This document shows positions 32,842-42,625 of a stretch of DNA of 64,000 nucleotides, one piece after another. Origin of the DNA: ZC4RG30 sp039932715 (GTDB lineage Bacteria; Pseudomonadota; Gammaproteobacteria; Steroidobacterales; Steroidobacteraceae); the NCBI GenBank assembly GCA_039932715.1, contig JBDTPN010000010.1, positions 26,585 to 90,584 on the forward strand, given 5' to 3'. The notes under the pieces were generated by a model, which worked only from the letters and a program-made list of their open reading frames with translations, did not search any database and was not told the DNA's origin. Each line of letters opens with the position of its first letter. Positions within the stretch are counted from its first letter, which is position 1. The position numbers were made by a program, and so were the translations under genes.

Positions 32842-34014
32842 ATGCTGCGAAAAATTCTTCTGCTGGCCATGATCGTGGGTGGCTGCGCCCCGGCGGTGGC
32901 CCATCACGGCATTTCCAACTGGGACCTCAACAAGGACCTGTCGATCACCGGCACATTGGTGCGCATCGACCTGATCAATCCCCATTCGTGGATCTTCGTC
33001 GATGTGAAGGGGGCTGATGGCAAGGTAGTGCACTGGCGCTGCGAGATGCGCTCGGTCAATTCCCTGCGCCGATCCGGTTGGACCACCGACCTGTTTCATA
33101 TCGGCAGCACGCTGACCATCACCGGCTCGCCCGAGCGCACCAAGCCCGCCTATTGCTACCTGGGCACGATTGTTTTCGCCGATGGCAGTCGCATGGATCG
33201 TTACGGGCAGCGCCAGCTTGCGGTGGCCACAGGCTCAAAGCCGGCAACGCAGGCACATGTGATGCGTACGGACACAGGCCTGCCCAATCTTGCCGGTGAG
33301 TGGGCCGCCGAACAACGGGTCATGTCAGATCCCCGCGGACAATCAGGCACGCTGGTGCCGCTGAGCGATGCCGCTAAAATGAAGCCCGGCGATATTCCTG
33401 CGGGACAAAAGGCCTTTCCCGGTGCGCGTGGTTCGCCAGAATCCATGGCCGCAGATCCGGTGCGGGCGGCCTGGGAGCGTCCGGTCCCGGTCAAGCTGAC
33501 CGAGACCGGCCAGCGGGCATCGCGCGCTTTCAATCCCGCTTCACGTGAAAATCCACGACTGCGCTGCGAGCCCACCAGCATCTTGTTCGACTGGACCTTT
33601 GACTCGGTGGTAAACCGCATCACGCAGACGCCAACCCGCATCGCGCTGCAGTACGGACATATGGATCTGGCCCGGGTCATTCACCTTGATCACAAGACGG
33701 TGCCTGCCGGGGTCAAGCCTTCTCGCGCCGGCTATTCCGTCGGCCATTGGGATGCCGATACGCTGGTGGTTGAAACCTCGAATTTCCTGCCGGGGGTGCT
33801 CAACGCGGATGGTCGAGTGCTGCATGGCGCACAACTGCGAATTACTGAAAAGTTCCGGGTGGAAGCGGGACCGGTTCGCCTCACGCGACAGTTCGTGGCC
33901 GAGGATGCTGAATACCTGGCCGAGCCCTGGCGCGGGGCGGATATCGTTCTACCTGCAGACGTCCCCTATGCTCCCTATCGCTGCAAGGATCCGGGCGGGG
34001 CGCCGGCGAAGTAG
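32842..34014 (+). CDS. DUF6152 family exported protein
   Basis: 390 residues. Signal peptide (LRKILLLAMIVGGCAPAVA) then HHGISNWDLNKDLSITGTLVRIDLINPHSWIFVDVK, the DUF6152 N-terminal domain with its conserved HH and NPHSW. A second, longer domain (HVMRTDTGLPNLAGEW to the end) carries PYAPYRCKD. Proteins like this accompany PQQ or aromatic-degradation genes in some gammaproteobacteria; activity unknown. GGGGAGGG ribosome site 7 nt before ATG. Divergent from MerR with only 46 bp between starts. Confidence 0.82.
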   Translation: MLRKILLLAMIVGGCAPAVAHHGISNWDLNKDLSITGTLVRIDLINPHSWIFVDVKGADGKVVHWRCEMRSVNSLRRSGWTTDLFHIGSTLTITGSPERTKPAYCYLGTIVFADGSRMDRYGQRQLAVATGSKPATQAHVMRTDTGLPNLAGEWAAEQRVMSDPRGQSGTLVPLSDAAKMKPGDIPAGQKAFPGARGSPESMAADPVRAAWERPVPVKLTETGQRASRAFNPASRENPRLRCEPTSILFDWTFDSVVNRITQTPTRIALQYGHMDLARVIHLDHKTVPAGVKPSRAGYSVGHWDADTLVVETSNFLPGVLNADGRVLHGAQLRITEKFRVEAGPVRLTRQFVAEDAEYLAEPWRGADIVLPADVPYAPYRCKDPGGAPAK

Positions 34015-34083
34015 GCAGGCGTGGCCGCACCCGCGACATTGCCGCAAGATATCCCCTGCCCAGGGTATTGAGTGGAGTAGTGG

Positions 34084-35127
34084 ATGGAATACCGGTCATT
34101 GGGTCGCACGAACATCAAGGTGAGTGCGATCGGCCTTGGAACCATGACTTTCGGCGAGCAGAACAGCGAGGCCGATGGGCATCAGCAGCTTGACTACGCA
34201 TTTGACCAGGGAGTGAATCTGGTCGATACGGCTGAGATGTATTCGGTTCCCCCGCGCACCGAAACCTATGGCTCAACCGAGCGCATCATCGGCAGTTGGC
34301 TCAAGCGCAGCGGCAAGCGTGACAAGATGGTGCTGGCCACGAAAGTCGCCGGCCCTGGAGCAGTGCTGGGCGTGAAGCATGTGCGGGGTGGCGACAACAA
34401 GCTGGATCGAAAAAATATTGTCGCCGCAGTGGAAACCAGTCTGCAGCGACTGCAGACGGACTACATCGACATCTACCAGCTGCACTGGCCAAGTCGCGTC
34501 ACCAATTACTTTGGGCGCCTGGGCTATCAACATGTGGCCGAACAGGAGGTGGCCATCGAGGAGACGTTGAGTGCCCTGGGCGACTTGGTTCGCGCCGGCA
34601 AGGTGCGCCACATCGGTTTATCCAACGAGACGCCCTGGGGAATGCACCGGTTCCTGCAATTGGCGGAATCCGCAGGTCAGGAGCGCATCGTGTCCATCCA
34701 GAATCCCTATAGCTTGCTTAACCGCACCTTCGAGATCGGCTTGGCGGAGATGGCGATTCGTGAAGACGTGGGCTTGCTCGCTTATTCGCCGTTGGCATTT
34801 GGTGTGCTGTCAGGAAAATTCCTCAATGGCGCCAGGCCGCCCGAATCCCGCATAGTTCGCTGGACGCGGTTCGCGCGCTACACCAACGAATATGCTGATC
34901 GCGCCACGATTGCGTACGCGGGAATTGCCGCGAAGCATGGGCTCAACATGGCACAAATGGCGCTGGCATTCGTCAGGCAGCAATCCTTCGTGACCAGCGT
35001 GCTCATTGGCGCGACCACCATGGAGCAGCTCAAGACCAACCTGGCAAGCGGCTCCGTTCAATTGGATCAGGCGGTAATCCAGGACATCGATGCGGTGCAT
35101 CGCGCGCATCCCAGTCCTTGTCCATAG
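34084..35127 (+). CDS. tas: Aldo/keto reductase, Tas family
   Basis: 347 residues, about as long as E. coli Tas (346). Near-identical stretches include LGLGTMTFGEQNSEAD, Tyr in DTAEMYSVPPR, LQTDYIDIYQLHWP, IQNPYSLLNRTFE and LAFVRQQ. AKR catalytic tetrad Asp/Tyr/Lys/His is placed as usual (Asp in NLVDTAE, Tyr in EMYS, Lys in ATKVAG, His in LHWP). NADPH-dependent reductase of carbonyls; physiological substrate unclear even in E. coli. Confidence 0.95.
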   Translation: MEYRSLGRTNIKVSAIGLGTMTFGEQNSEADGHQQLDYAFDQGVNLVDTAEMYSVPPRTETYGSTERIIGSWLKRSGKRDKMVLATKVAGPGAVLGVKHVRGGDNKLDRKNIVAAVETSLQRLQTDYIDIYQLHWPSRVTNYFGRLGYQHVAEQEVAIEETLSALGDLVRAGKVRHIGLSNETPWGMHRFLQLAESAGQERIVSIQNPYSLLNRTFEIGLAEMAIREDVGLLAYSPLAFGVLSGKFLNGARPPESRIVRWTRFARYTNEYADRATIAYAGIAAKHGLNMAQMALAFVRQQSFVTSVLIGATTMEQLKTNLASGSVQLDQAVIQDIDAVHRAHPSPCP

Positions 35128-35130
35128 CGG

Positions 35131-35892
35131 TCAGTGCCTGAGGCGCCAGCCGCTGCGGATCATCCACGAGATCAGCGCCAGGCACGCGGCCATGATGACC
35201 AGCACCAGGCCCAGGCTTACCAGCACGTTGACGTCTGACTTGCCATAGAAGCTCCAGCGGAAACCGCTGATCAGGTAGACCACGGGATTGAACAGGCTGA
35301 TCGTGCGCCACACGCCGGGCAGCATGTCGATGGAATAGAAGCTGCCACCCAGGAACGTCAATGGAGTGACCACCAGTGACGGCACGAATTGCAGTTTCTC
35401 CCAACTGGTAGCCCAGATGCCCAGCACGAAACCGAACAGGCTGAAGGTCAGCGCAGTCAGCAGCAGGAACATCAGCATCCAGAACGGATGCAGTATCTGC
35501 AGCGGCACGAAGAACGCCGAAGTCGCCAGGATGATGAGGCCAATCATCATGGACTTGGTGGCAGCGGCGCCCACGTAGCCCAGGATGATCTCAGGCGTTG
35601 ATACCGGCGCCGACAGCAATTCGTAGATGGTGCCGGACCACTTCGGGAAGTAGATGCCGAAAGACGCGTTGCCTATGCTCTCGGTCAGCACCGACAGCAT
35701 GATGAGGCCGGGGACAATGAACGCGGCGAAGGGCACGCCATGTATTTCGGTAATGCGCGAACCGATTGCCGAACCGAACACCACGAAATACAGCGACGTA
35801 GTGAGCACTGGCGTCAGTATGCTTTGCACCACGGTGCGAAAAGTCCGCGCCATCTCGAACTTGTAAATCGCGCGCACCGCATGCCAGTTCAT
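35131..35892 (-). CDS. yadH: ABC-2 type permease, YadH-like
   Basis: 253 residues, six helices (VVQSILTPVLTTSLYFVVFGSAIG, FAAFIVPGLIMLSVLTESIG, SFFVPLQILHPFWMLM-type segments). PGLIMLSV and the terminal VVYLISGFRWSFYG motif match YadH/DrrB-class exporters. Overlaps the ATPase gene by ATGA, forming a two-gene transporter. Substrate unknown. Confidence 0.92.
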   Translation of the reverse strand: MNWHAVRAIYKFEMARTFRTVVQSILTPVLTTSLYFVVFGSAIGSRITEIHGVPFAAFIVPGLIMLSVLTESIGNASFGIYFPKWSGTIYELLSAPVSTPEIILGYVGAAATKSMMIGLIILATSAFFVPLQILHPFWMLMFLLLTALTFSLFGFVLGIWATSWEKLQFVPSLVVTPLTFLGGSFYSIDMLPGVWRTISLFNPVVYLISGFRWSFYGKSDVNVLVSLGLVLVIMAACLALISWMIRSGWRLRH

Positions 35893-36815
35893 GGCGCGCT
35901 CCTGACCAGTGATACAAAAATGTCTTCCAGCGAGCTTTGCTGGGTCTCCAGGTCACGGAAATTGAGGTGCAACTGGTTGAGCTCGCGCAGCACGGCGGTA
36001 ATGCGCGTGCGCTCACCCTCGGTCTCGAAGCTGTATATCAGGGTCATGCCATCTGCCGACAGCACGAGGCTGAACTGTGCAAGGGGCGCAGGAATGGATT
36101 CGAGGCGTTCTGCAAGATGCAGGCGCAGTTCCTTGCGCCCCAGCTTGCGCACCAGCTGGGCCTTGTCCTCCACCAGGATCAATTCGCCGCGATTGATGAT
36201 GCCGATGCGGTCGGCCATCTCTTCGGCTTCTTCGATGTAATGCGTGGTCAGGATGATGGTGACGCCGCTGGCTCGAAGCTCACGCACCATCTGCCACATA
36301 TCGCGTCGCAGCTCCACATCCACGCCAGCCGACGGCTCGTCGAGGAACAATATGCGCGGTTCGTGCACCAGTGCCTTGGCGATCATCATGCGGCGCTTCA
36401 TTCCCCCGGAAAGCGTCATGATCTTGACGTCGCGCTTGTCCCACAGCGACAAGGCCTTGAGCACGCGTTCGATCACCGCCGGATCCGCCGGCTTGCCGAA
36501 TAGCCCGCGGCTGAAACGTGCCGCAGCCTGCACGGTCTCGAAGGCATCGGTGGCGATTTCCTGGGGCACCAGGCCAATCAATGATCGCGCCGCGCGCGCG
36601 TCGCGCTTGACGTCAAAGCCACCGGCAATCACCGAACCACTGGTGGCGTTGACCAGTCCGCAGGCAATGCCGATCAGCGTGGTCTTGCCCGCACCGTTGG
36701 GGCCCAGCAGGGCAAAGATTTCGCCTTCCTGGATGTCGAGGTTGACCGACCGCAGTGCAGTCAGGCCGCCGGGATAGGTTTTGGTAAGGTTCTCGATCCG
36801 CAGGATGGGTTGCAC
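35889..36815 (-). CDS. yadG: ABC transporter ATP-binding protein, YadG-like
   Basis: 308 residues from the GTG at 36815; an ATG at 36833 would overlap the divergent peptidase start. Walker A GPNGAGKTT, Q-loop GLVPQE, ABC signature LSGGMKRRMMIAKAL, Walker B RILFLDEPSAGVD and H-loop THYIEEAE. The C-terminal extension (about residue 215 on) is YadG-like. Pairs with the overlapping permease to energise export. Confidence 0.94.
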   Translation of the reverse strand: MQPILRIENLTKTYPGGLTALRSVNLDIQEGEIFALLGPNGAGKTTLIGIACGLVNATSGSVIAGGFDVKRDARAARSLIGLVPQEIATDAFETVQAAARFSRGLFGKPADPAVIERVLKALSLWDKRDVKIMTLSGGMKRRMMIAKALVHEPRILFLDEPSAGVDVELRRDMWQMVRELRASGVTIILTTHYIEEAEEMADRIGIINRGELILVEDKAQLVRKLGRKELRLHLAERLESIPAPLAQFSLVLSADGMTLIYSFETEGERTRITAVLRELNQLHLNFRDLETQQSSLEDIFVSLVRSAP

Positions 36816-36831
36816 GGGTAAGATTCTACGC

Positions 36832-38763
36832 ATGAAAGCAGCTGCCGTTGTCGTTGCCTGCCTGATTGCTGCCAGCCTGGCGGGATGCAAACCGCAGTCT
36901 CCCGCAGCCGCGCAACCACCACCCACTCCAAGGGCTGCGCCTGAAGTGGCGCCGGTGCTGCTGACCGAAGATGCGCACGACGTGCACTCCTATGCACAAC
37001 CGGTAATTGCGCGCGTAACCCATGTCGATCTCGAGTTGAGCGCGGACTTCACTGCCCATACCCTGGCCGGGACGGCCGCCCTGGATGTGCAGACTGCAGC
37101 CGATGGCTACACGCTGACGCTCGACACCAATGGCCTGGCCATTGAATCGGTAACGGATCAGGACGGCAAATCCCTGGCCTGGACTCTGGGTGCAGTGGAC
37201 AAAGTGCTGGGCGCCCCACTGCAAATTCAGTTGGGCAGTGCCCGTCGCGCAATCGTCCATTACAAAACCAGTGCCAACGCGCTGGCACTTCAATGGCTCA
37301 CTCCGGCACAGACAGCAGGCAAGAAGCAGCCTTACCTGTTCAACCAGAGTGAACCCATTCTCACCCGCACCTGGATTCCGACCCAGGACAGCCCCGGCAT
37401 TCGCCAGACGTGGAGCGCCCGGATAGTCGCGCCTGCTGCCCTCACGGTAGTAATGAGCGCCGACATGCTGGGCCCGCAGCCCGGCGCAACGCCTGAAACC
37501 CGAGTCTGGCGATTCAATATGGAACATCCCGTGGCGCCGTACCTGATGGCCATCGTGATCGGCGATCTCAAGTTCCAGTCTTTGGGCAAGCGCACCGGCG
37601 TGTACACCGAGCCGTCAATGCTGCCGGCCGCCGCCGCGGAATTTGTGGATGTGGAAAAAATGATCGAGGCCGCGGAGGCACTTTACGGGCCGTATCGCTG
37701 GGGCCGTTACGACCTGCTGGTTTTGCCTCCGTCATTTCCCTACGGCGGCATGGAAAATCCTCGCCTCACTTTCGTGACGCCCACCATCATTGCTGGGGAT
37801 AAATCCCTGGTGAGCCTGATTTCGCATGAACTGGCGCATAGCTGGTCGGGCAACCTGGTCACCAATGCTACCTGGGCGGATTTCTGGCTCAACGAGGGTT
37901 TCACCGACTATTTCAATGCCCGGATCATTGAGCGAGTGTATGGCGCTGAAGCCGCAGAGATGCTGGCGGACCTGGGGTGGGACGATCTTCAGGACGCGAT
38001 CAAGCTGGCAGGGGGAATGAACTCCCCGGATACACGCCTGCACATTGATCTCAGGGGGCGTGATCCCGATGAAGGACAGACGCAGATCCCCTATCAGAAG
38101 GGCGCGACCTTCCTGCGCACCATCGAAGCGGCAGTAGGCCGCGAGCGTTGGGACGCGTACCTGCGTGCATATTTCAACCGCCACGCATTCCAGCCGCAGA
38201 CGTCGGCTGGATTCCTTGAAGACCTGCGCGCCAACCTGATCCATGGCGATGCTGTGCTGGAGAAAAAACTGGGTCTGGACGACTGGGTATACGGGCTGGG
38301 CATGCCTGCCAATGCGGTACATGTGAGTGCCGTAGTCTTCCGGCGAATCGACGCCGCCGCTGCGACTTTTGCCACCAAGGGTGGCACGGGTCTGGACGTG
38401 GGAAGCTGGAACAGCGCTGAGCGCGTGCGGTTCCTCAACCGACTGCCGCGCAAGCTCAGTTCCAAGCAACTGGGAGCAGTGTCAGATTTGTTCAACCTTG
38501 CCGATCAGCACAACAGTGAAGTGCGCTTTGCCTGGCTGCAACTGGCAATCGCCAATCGTTACCCGCCGGCGCAAGCGCAGACCGAGGATTTCCTGATGTC
38601 CATGGGGCGACGCAAGTTCGTCCTGCCTCTATACAGGAGTCTCATGGCGCAGGGACAGTGGGGCCAGGCGATTGCACGGCGTGTTTATGCCGCGGCCCGG
38701 CCCGGATATCACTCGGTCACCGTCAACAGCGTCGATAAAGTGGTTACTGCGAAACCGCAGTAA
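36832..38763 (+). CDS. M1-family zinc metallopeptidase, lipoprotein
   Basis: 643 residues. Lipobox LAGC (Cys18). Substrate-binding GGMENP, zinc motif HELAHSW (His332, Glu333, His336) with the third ligand Glu355 (LNEGF). Then a C-terminal helical domain like leukotriene-A4-hydrolase/aminopeptidases. An aminopeptidase anchored in the envelope, removing N-terminal residues from peptides. No clear ribosome site precedes the ATG at 36832, and the start abuts the divergent ATPase gene, so start and promoter are uncertain. Confidence 0.93.
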   Translation: MKAAAVVVACLIAASLAGCKPQSPAAAQPPPTPRAAPEVAPVLLTEDAHDVHSYAQPVIARVTHVDLELSADFTAHTLAGTAALDVQTAADGYTLTLDTNGLAIESVTDQDGKSLAWTLGAVDKVLGAPLQIQLGSARRAIVHYKTSANALALQWLTPAQTAGKKQPYLFNQSEPILTRTWIPTQDSPGIRQTWSARIVAPAALTVVMSADMLGPQPGATPETRVWRFNMEHPVAPYLMAIVIGDLKFQSLGKRTGVYTEPSMLPAAAAEFVDVEKMIEAAEALYGPYRWGRYDLLVLPPSFPYGGMENPRLTFVTPTIIAGDKSLVSLISHELAHSWSGNLVTNATWADFWLNEGFTDYFNARIIERVYGAEAAEMLADLGWDDLQDAIKLAGGMNSPDTRLHIDLRGRDPDEGQTQIPYQKGATFLRTIEAAVGRERWDAYLRAYFNRHAFQPQTSAGFLEDLRANLIHGDAVLEKKLGLDDWVYGLGMPANAVHVSAVVFRRIDAAAATFATKGGTGLDVGSWNSAERVRFLNRLPRKLSSKQLGAVSDLFNLADQHNSEVRFAWLQLAIANRYPPAQAQTEDFLMSMGRRKFVLPLYRSLMAQGQWGQAIARRVYAAARPGYHSVTVNSVDKVVTAKPQ

Positions 38764-39373
38764 GCAGCGCGTAGGCCAGCAGCAGATTGTTGGCCGGCAA
38801 TCGCGCCAGGTGCATCCTCGAGAAACCACTGGCATTGGCCACGGCCTCCACGTCCTCAAGATTGCGCACACCAAATCGCGGGTCCTTCGCCTGCAACCAT
38901 TGTTCGAAGGCTGCGTTGGAAGGAGCAGTGTGCTTGCCACCTTCCCTGAACGGACCATACAGCACAACCAGTCCACCCTGCGGGGCAAGGTGCCGCGCGG
39001 CGCCGTCGAAGAGTGCCGCAGTGGTTTCCCAGGGCGATATGTGGATCATGTTGATGCACAGCACCGAATCGAAATCCGTGCCCACTTGCCACGGAGTCTG
39101 CAGTACATCCAGCACCACAGGATTGGCAATGTTGCCAAGTCCTGCCGCGTCGCGCCGCGCCGTGATGGATGAGAAGTCGTCAGGCTCACGATCAGTGGGC
39201 TGCCAGTGGAAATCAGGCAACCCCGCAGCAAAGTGAGTGACGTGCTGGCCAGTGCCGGAAGCAATTTCCAGTACTCTGCCCTGAGACGGCAGCAGTCGCT
39301 TCAATTCATCGAGAATGGGCTGCCGATTGCGCTCGGCTGCCGCTGAAGTGGAAATTTCCGGCGCGCCAGGCAC
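38744..39373 (-). CDS. DUF938 class I SAM-dependent methyltransferase
   Basis: 209 residues from GTG 39373 (an ATG at 39418 would overlap the zinc-ribbon gene). AERNRQPILDELKRLLP is the DUF938 opener. LEIASGTGQHVTHFAAGLP is the SAM-binding motif I; PTDREP, VLCINMIHISPW and YGPFREGGKHTAPSN follow. Substrate unknown. Downstream of the bactofilin/zinc-ribbon pair; 3' end overlaps the M1 peptidase stop by 20 bp. Confidence 0.9.
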   Translation of the reverse strand: MPGAPEISTSAAAERNRQPILDELKRLLPSQGRVLEIASGTGQHVTHFAAGLPDFHWQPTDREPDDFSSITARRDAAGLGNIANPVVLDVLQTPWQVGTDFDSVLCINMIHISPWETTAALFDGAARHLAPQGGLVVLYGPFREGGKHTAPSNAAFEQWLQAKDPRFGVRNLEDVEAVANASGFSRMHLARLPANNLLLAYALLTAVSQ

Positions 39374-39380
39374 GCCGATG

Positions 39381-39746
39381 TCAGCGTCGACGCGGCTGGG
39401 ATGCCTTGGGATCGGCAACGTCTATGGACAGGGAGAAGGTGCGCCGCTCGGCGCCCTGCAGCGCACCCACGTTGACCACGTGGCGCGCCACTTCTTCATT
39501 GCGCTCGTTGCGCACCGAGACAACGATGCAGTATTCCGATGCGGAATCCATGCGCTGCGCGTCCAGTGTGCCTTCCACCTGCCATGCCGTGCGCATGGCC
39601 GCCGAAGCGGCGGCCAACGCATCCTTGTCGAATCGCAGATGATGCTTGCAGCCGGGACACACGACCGCGCTTTCGAGGATCGTTGCGCGGCAGTGCGGAC
39701 ACGTGCGAACCGCGCCGTGCTGCGCCATCGCGCGCGCGCCAATCAT
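39381..39746 (-). CDS. Zinc-ribbon protein linked to bactofilin
   Basis: 121 residues (a Met six codons on is an alternative start). The N-terminal zinc ribbon CPHC-(x)11-CPGC is followed by a helix-rich link (DALAAASAAMRTAW) and a beta-rich C-terminal domain (VEGTLDAQRMDSASEYCIVVSVRNERNEEVARHVVNVGALQ). The ATG overlaps the bactofilin stop. Small zinc-ribbon proteins next to bactofilins are seen elsewhere, so a cytoskeletal accessory role is plausible but unproven. Confidence 0.78.
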   Translation of the reverse strand: MIGARAMAQHGAVRTCPHCRATILESAVVCPGCKHHLRFDKDALAAASAAMRTAWQVEGTLDAQRMDSASEYCIVVSVRNERNEEVARHVVNVGALQGAERRTFSLSIDVADPKASQPRRR

Positions 39747-40279
39747 GCGACGTTACTGCGTCCCTTGTCGGTGAGGATGGCCGCGGGTTTGGCGCTGTCT
39801 TCCCAACCGAATTCCACGGTGCCGCGCATCTTCGAGCCGGCAGCCACGGTGAGCGATCCGGCTTTCACATCCCCGGTGATGGCGCCACCCTGTTGCAGTT
39901 CGACACGCTTGGCGCTTTCGATGTTGCCTTGCAGCTCACCGGTCACGATGACTTCACTGGCGCGCACCTGGCCTTCCACCCGTGCGCCAGCGTCAATATG
40001 CAGGTTGCCTTCGACCTGCACATCGCCCTTGAACTTTCCCGCCACGCGCACATGGCCTGCGCCGATGATCTTGCCCTCAATCGAGAGGCCCGAAGCAATG
40101 ATCGACTCTTTCATTTCGACGCGCTCCCTCGGCGCTCTGGCCGGATCCACAGATATTGGTGCTGAATTCCCAGCAGCACGCGGGGCAATGTTCGCGGCCG
40201 GCGGCGCGGTCATTGCGTCACGCGGTGGTGCGCCCGGCACCGGATTCGAACCAGATTCTGGTTTGTCCCATAACGCCAT
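39743..40279 (-). CDS. Bactofilin (polymer-forming cytoskeletal protein)
   Basis: 178 residues. A disordered Pro/Ala N-terminus precedes a right-handed beta-helix of hexapeptide-like turns (IIGAGHVRVAGKFKGDVQVEGNL, GARVEGQVRASEVIVTGELQGNIESAKRVEL, GGAITGDVKAGSLTVAAGSKMRGTV), the bactofilin core. These self-assemble into filaments that help cell shape or polarity. First gene of the unit with the zinc-ribbon and methyltransferase genes. Confidence 0.93.
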   Translation of the reverse strand: MALWDKPESGSNPVPGAPPRDAMTAPPAANIAPRAAGNSAPISVDPARAPRERVEMKESIIASGLSIEGKIIGAGHVRVAGKFKGDVQVEGNLHIDAGARVEGQVRASEVIVTGELQGNIESAKRVELQQGGAITGDVKAGSLTVAAGSKMRGTVEFGWEDSAKPAAILTDKGRSNVA

Positions 40280-40375
40280 GATGTGCTTGCTCCCGTTGGA
40301 CTGGAGCCTTGAAAGGTAACCTGCCTTGCGGTCCGGGGGAAGGCTGTCGCTGTATGAGGGCAGGGCGCGCAGGGC

Positions 40376-42625
40376 TCAGGCCCCCCGCAGGGCCTCCCGC
40401 ACCCGGTTGGCCGTCAGCGGATAGCGTTCCAGCCGGACACCCGTGGCATCGAAGAACGCATTGGCAATGGCCGCCGCTGCAGCAGCCATGGTTTCCTCCC
40501 CCGCTCCGGTGGAGCGTTCTTCCAGTCGTTGTACCGCCACCGCCGTGACGGCAGGGCAGTCCTGGAAGCGCAGGATGGGATAGCCCTGCCAGTCGAGACT
40601 GGTCACGCGCTTGCGATCGAACTGTATTTCCTCCAGCAGCATGCGGCTTGCGGTCTGCACCAGCTGGCCTTCGATCTGGCGTTCGACGATGAGCGGGTTC
40701 ACAACCAGGCCCGCGTCGAGGGCGCCAAACAGATGCACTATCCGCACTGCGCCGGATTGCATATCCACTTCCAGATCAGCAACTGCTGCCCCATAAGAAA
40801 CCAGATGCGTCCCAAGGCCGATGCCCCTTCCCTGGCGGATGCGCGCGCCGGACTTGTGACCCGGTGCGCGTGAAGAGTCCCAGCTCGCCGCCGTGGCGGC
40901 AGCTTCAAGCACACCCAGCCAACGCTGGTCCGTGATATTGCGGCGCCGGAACTCCAGTGGGTCGATTTGCATCTTCAATGCCAGCTGGTCGATTGCCTGC
41001 TCGGATACAAACGCGAATGAGAGATCAAGCGGCGAGCGTAGCCACCCGGCGCGCAGGTATTCCAGTCCCGGCAATCGATGATTGACCAGTTTGAGGTTGG
41101 CGATGTTGTACATGCCGCCGCACACCGATGGATTGACGCCCTGCACCCCCACCGGTGGCCACTCGGCGGCGGGCGCAGCGCCGGCCAACTGGGTGGTGGT
41201 TTCGACATTGCTCCAGTTGTGCTGCCAGCCATGATATTCGTAGGCGACGATGTGGCCTTGTGCATCGGCGGAAACACGTGCTTCGCCCACATGCGCAGGC
41301 CCGTAGGTGTCCCAGCCATGTTCATCCCAGCGCATGAATTGCAGACGCACGGGCGCATCGACCAGCTGCGAAAGCAACGCAGCCGCCTGAGCTGCGTCGT
41401 CATAACAGCTATGGCCATAGGTTCCCGACCCTTCGGCGTACTGCACGCGCAGTTTTTCTGGAGCCATGCCCAGCAAGGCGCCGATGCTGCGCCGGGCAGT
41501 GTAGACATCCTGCGAAGAGCAGATCACGAGGCCCGTGCCGGCATGGATGTCTGCCAGCGCGCAGTTGGGCGCGAAGGGTGCATGCGCTTGATAGGGGCCG
41601 AAACCGCGTTGCACGACGGTAGTGGCACTTGCGTCGGAAGCCACGCGCGCGTCGCCGCGCTCCAGCGACACGTTGTCGATGGTTTTCGCGCTGCGCATGT
41701 GCGCATGCAAGTCGCCCACGCCGGGCAGGGTCTCCGGACTTTCCCATTCGACTTTCAGGACCTGCGCCGCGCGCACTGCATCCCACTCGCGCGGCGCAAC
41801 CACGCCGATGAAGTCTCCCTTGCGCAATACCCGCGCGCCGGGAATCTCGGCAAGCGCACTGTCGTCGATGCTGATGACGCGTGCCCCCGATGCATGGTTT
41901 CCCTGGCCGCGGGGACGCACGATGCGTGCGTGCACCATGCCGGGCAGCCGCAGGTGCTGGATATAGGTGTGGCGGGCGGACACCTTGCCTGCAAGGTCGC
42001 CCCGCACGGTGCGCTTGCCCACCAGGCGATATGCACTGGCCGCCTTCAACGGCACCTTGCCGGTGATCTCGAGGTTGAAGGTCTCGCCGCCCAACAGTTC
42101 GCCGTAGGCAACAGACTTTCGCGGCGCGCCCGACACACTCACTATTCCCCTGGACACCGTGAGGCGTTCGACCGGTGCTTTCAATTCGACGGCGGCGCGG
42201 CCCAGCAATGCCGCGCGGGCCTCGGCCGCCGCCGCTGCAATGGCAGGCCGGCCACGCTGTACGGATGCACTGGAATAAGTGCCGCCCTGGTTGGGCGAAA
42301 TATCAGTGTCGAGCGGCGCTGTGAAAATCTGGTCCATGTCCAGGTCAAGTTCTTCGGCCGCAACCTGCATCAGTGCCAGGGTGTTGCCTTGCCCCAGTTC
42401 GGCGAAGCCGGTGTAAAGGGTGGCAGTGCTGTCGGGGTGGATGGCCAGCCAGGTGTCCACCTGCTTTGCATCGGGTGGCCCGGGCGTGGGTGCGCGCAAT
42501 CCTTTTGCAGCGGCTTTCTGGCCTCCACCAGGGGACACGCAGCCGGCCAGGGAAAACCCCACCACCAGTGCGCCACTGCCCGCCAGGAATTCGCGGCGCG
42601 CCAGCGTCGTGCCGTGCCTGTTCAA
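40376..42625 (-). CDS. Molybdopterin-dependent hydroxylase large subunit (isoquinoline 1-oxidoreductase/aldehyde dehydrogenase type)
   Basis: 749 residues from the TTG at 42625, which overlaps the stop of the 2Fe-2S gene (TTGA). The start then has a Tat-like leader (RREFLAGSGALVVGFSLAGC). Molybdenum-hydroxylase landmarks follow: FAELGQGNTLALMQVAAEEL, PNQGGTYSSASVQRG, EGSGTYGHSCYDDAAQ, and the active-site Glu in GAGEETMAAAAAAIANAFF. It hydroxylates or oxidises an aldehyde or N-heterocycle with water as oxygen source. Single-polypeptide Mo subunit plus one FeS subunit, as in Ior/Qor-type and some CoxL relatives; no FAD subunit in this pair, so electrons likely pass to a cytochrome or quinone. 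Confidence 0.9.
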   Translation of the reverse strand: MNRHGTTLARREFLAGSGALVVGFSLAGCVSPGGGQKAAAKGLRAPTPGPPDAKQVDTWLAIHPDSTATLYTGFAELGQGNTLALMQVAAEELDLDMDQIFTAPLDTDISPNQGGTYSSASVQRGRPAIAAAAAEARAALLGRAAVELKAPVERLTVSRGIVSVSGAPRKSVAYGELLGGETFNLEITGKVPLKAASAYRLVGKRTVRGDLAGKVSARHTYIQHLRLPGMVHARIVRPRGQGNHASGARVISIDDSALAEIPGARVLRKGDFIGVVAPREWDAVRAAQVLKVEWESPETLPGVGDLHAHMRSAKTIDNVSLERGDARVASDASATTVVQRGFGPYQAHAPFAPNCALADIHAGTGLVICSSQDVYTARRSIGALLGMAPEKLRVQYAEGSGTYGHSCYDDAAQAAALLSQLVDAPVRLQFMRWDEHGWDTYGPAHVGEARVSADAQGHIVAYEYHGWQHNWSNVETTTQLAGAAPAAEWPPVGVQGVNPSVCGGMYNIANLKLVNHRLPGLEYLRAGWLRSPLDLSFAFVSEQAIDQLALKMQIDPLEFRRRNITDQRWLGVLEAAATAASWDSSRAPGHKSGARIRQGRGIGLGTHLVSYGAAVADLEVDMQSGAVRIVHLFGALDAGLVVNPLIVERQIEGQLVQTASRMLLEEIQFDRKRVTSLDWQGYPILRFQDCPAVTAVAVQRLEERSTGAGEETMAAAAAAIANAFFDATGVRLERYPLTANRVREALRGA

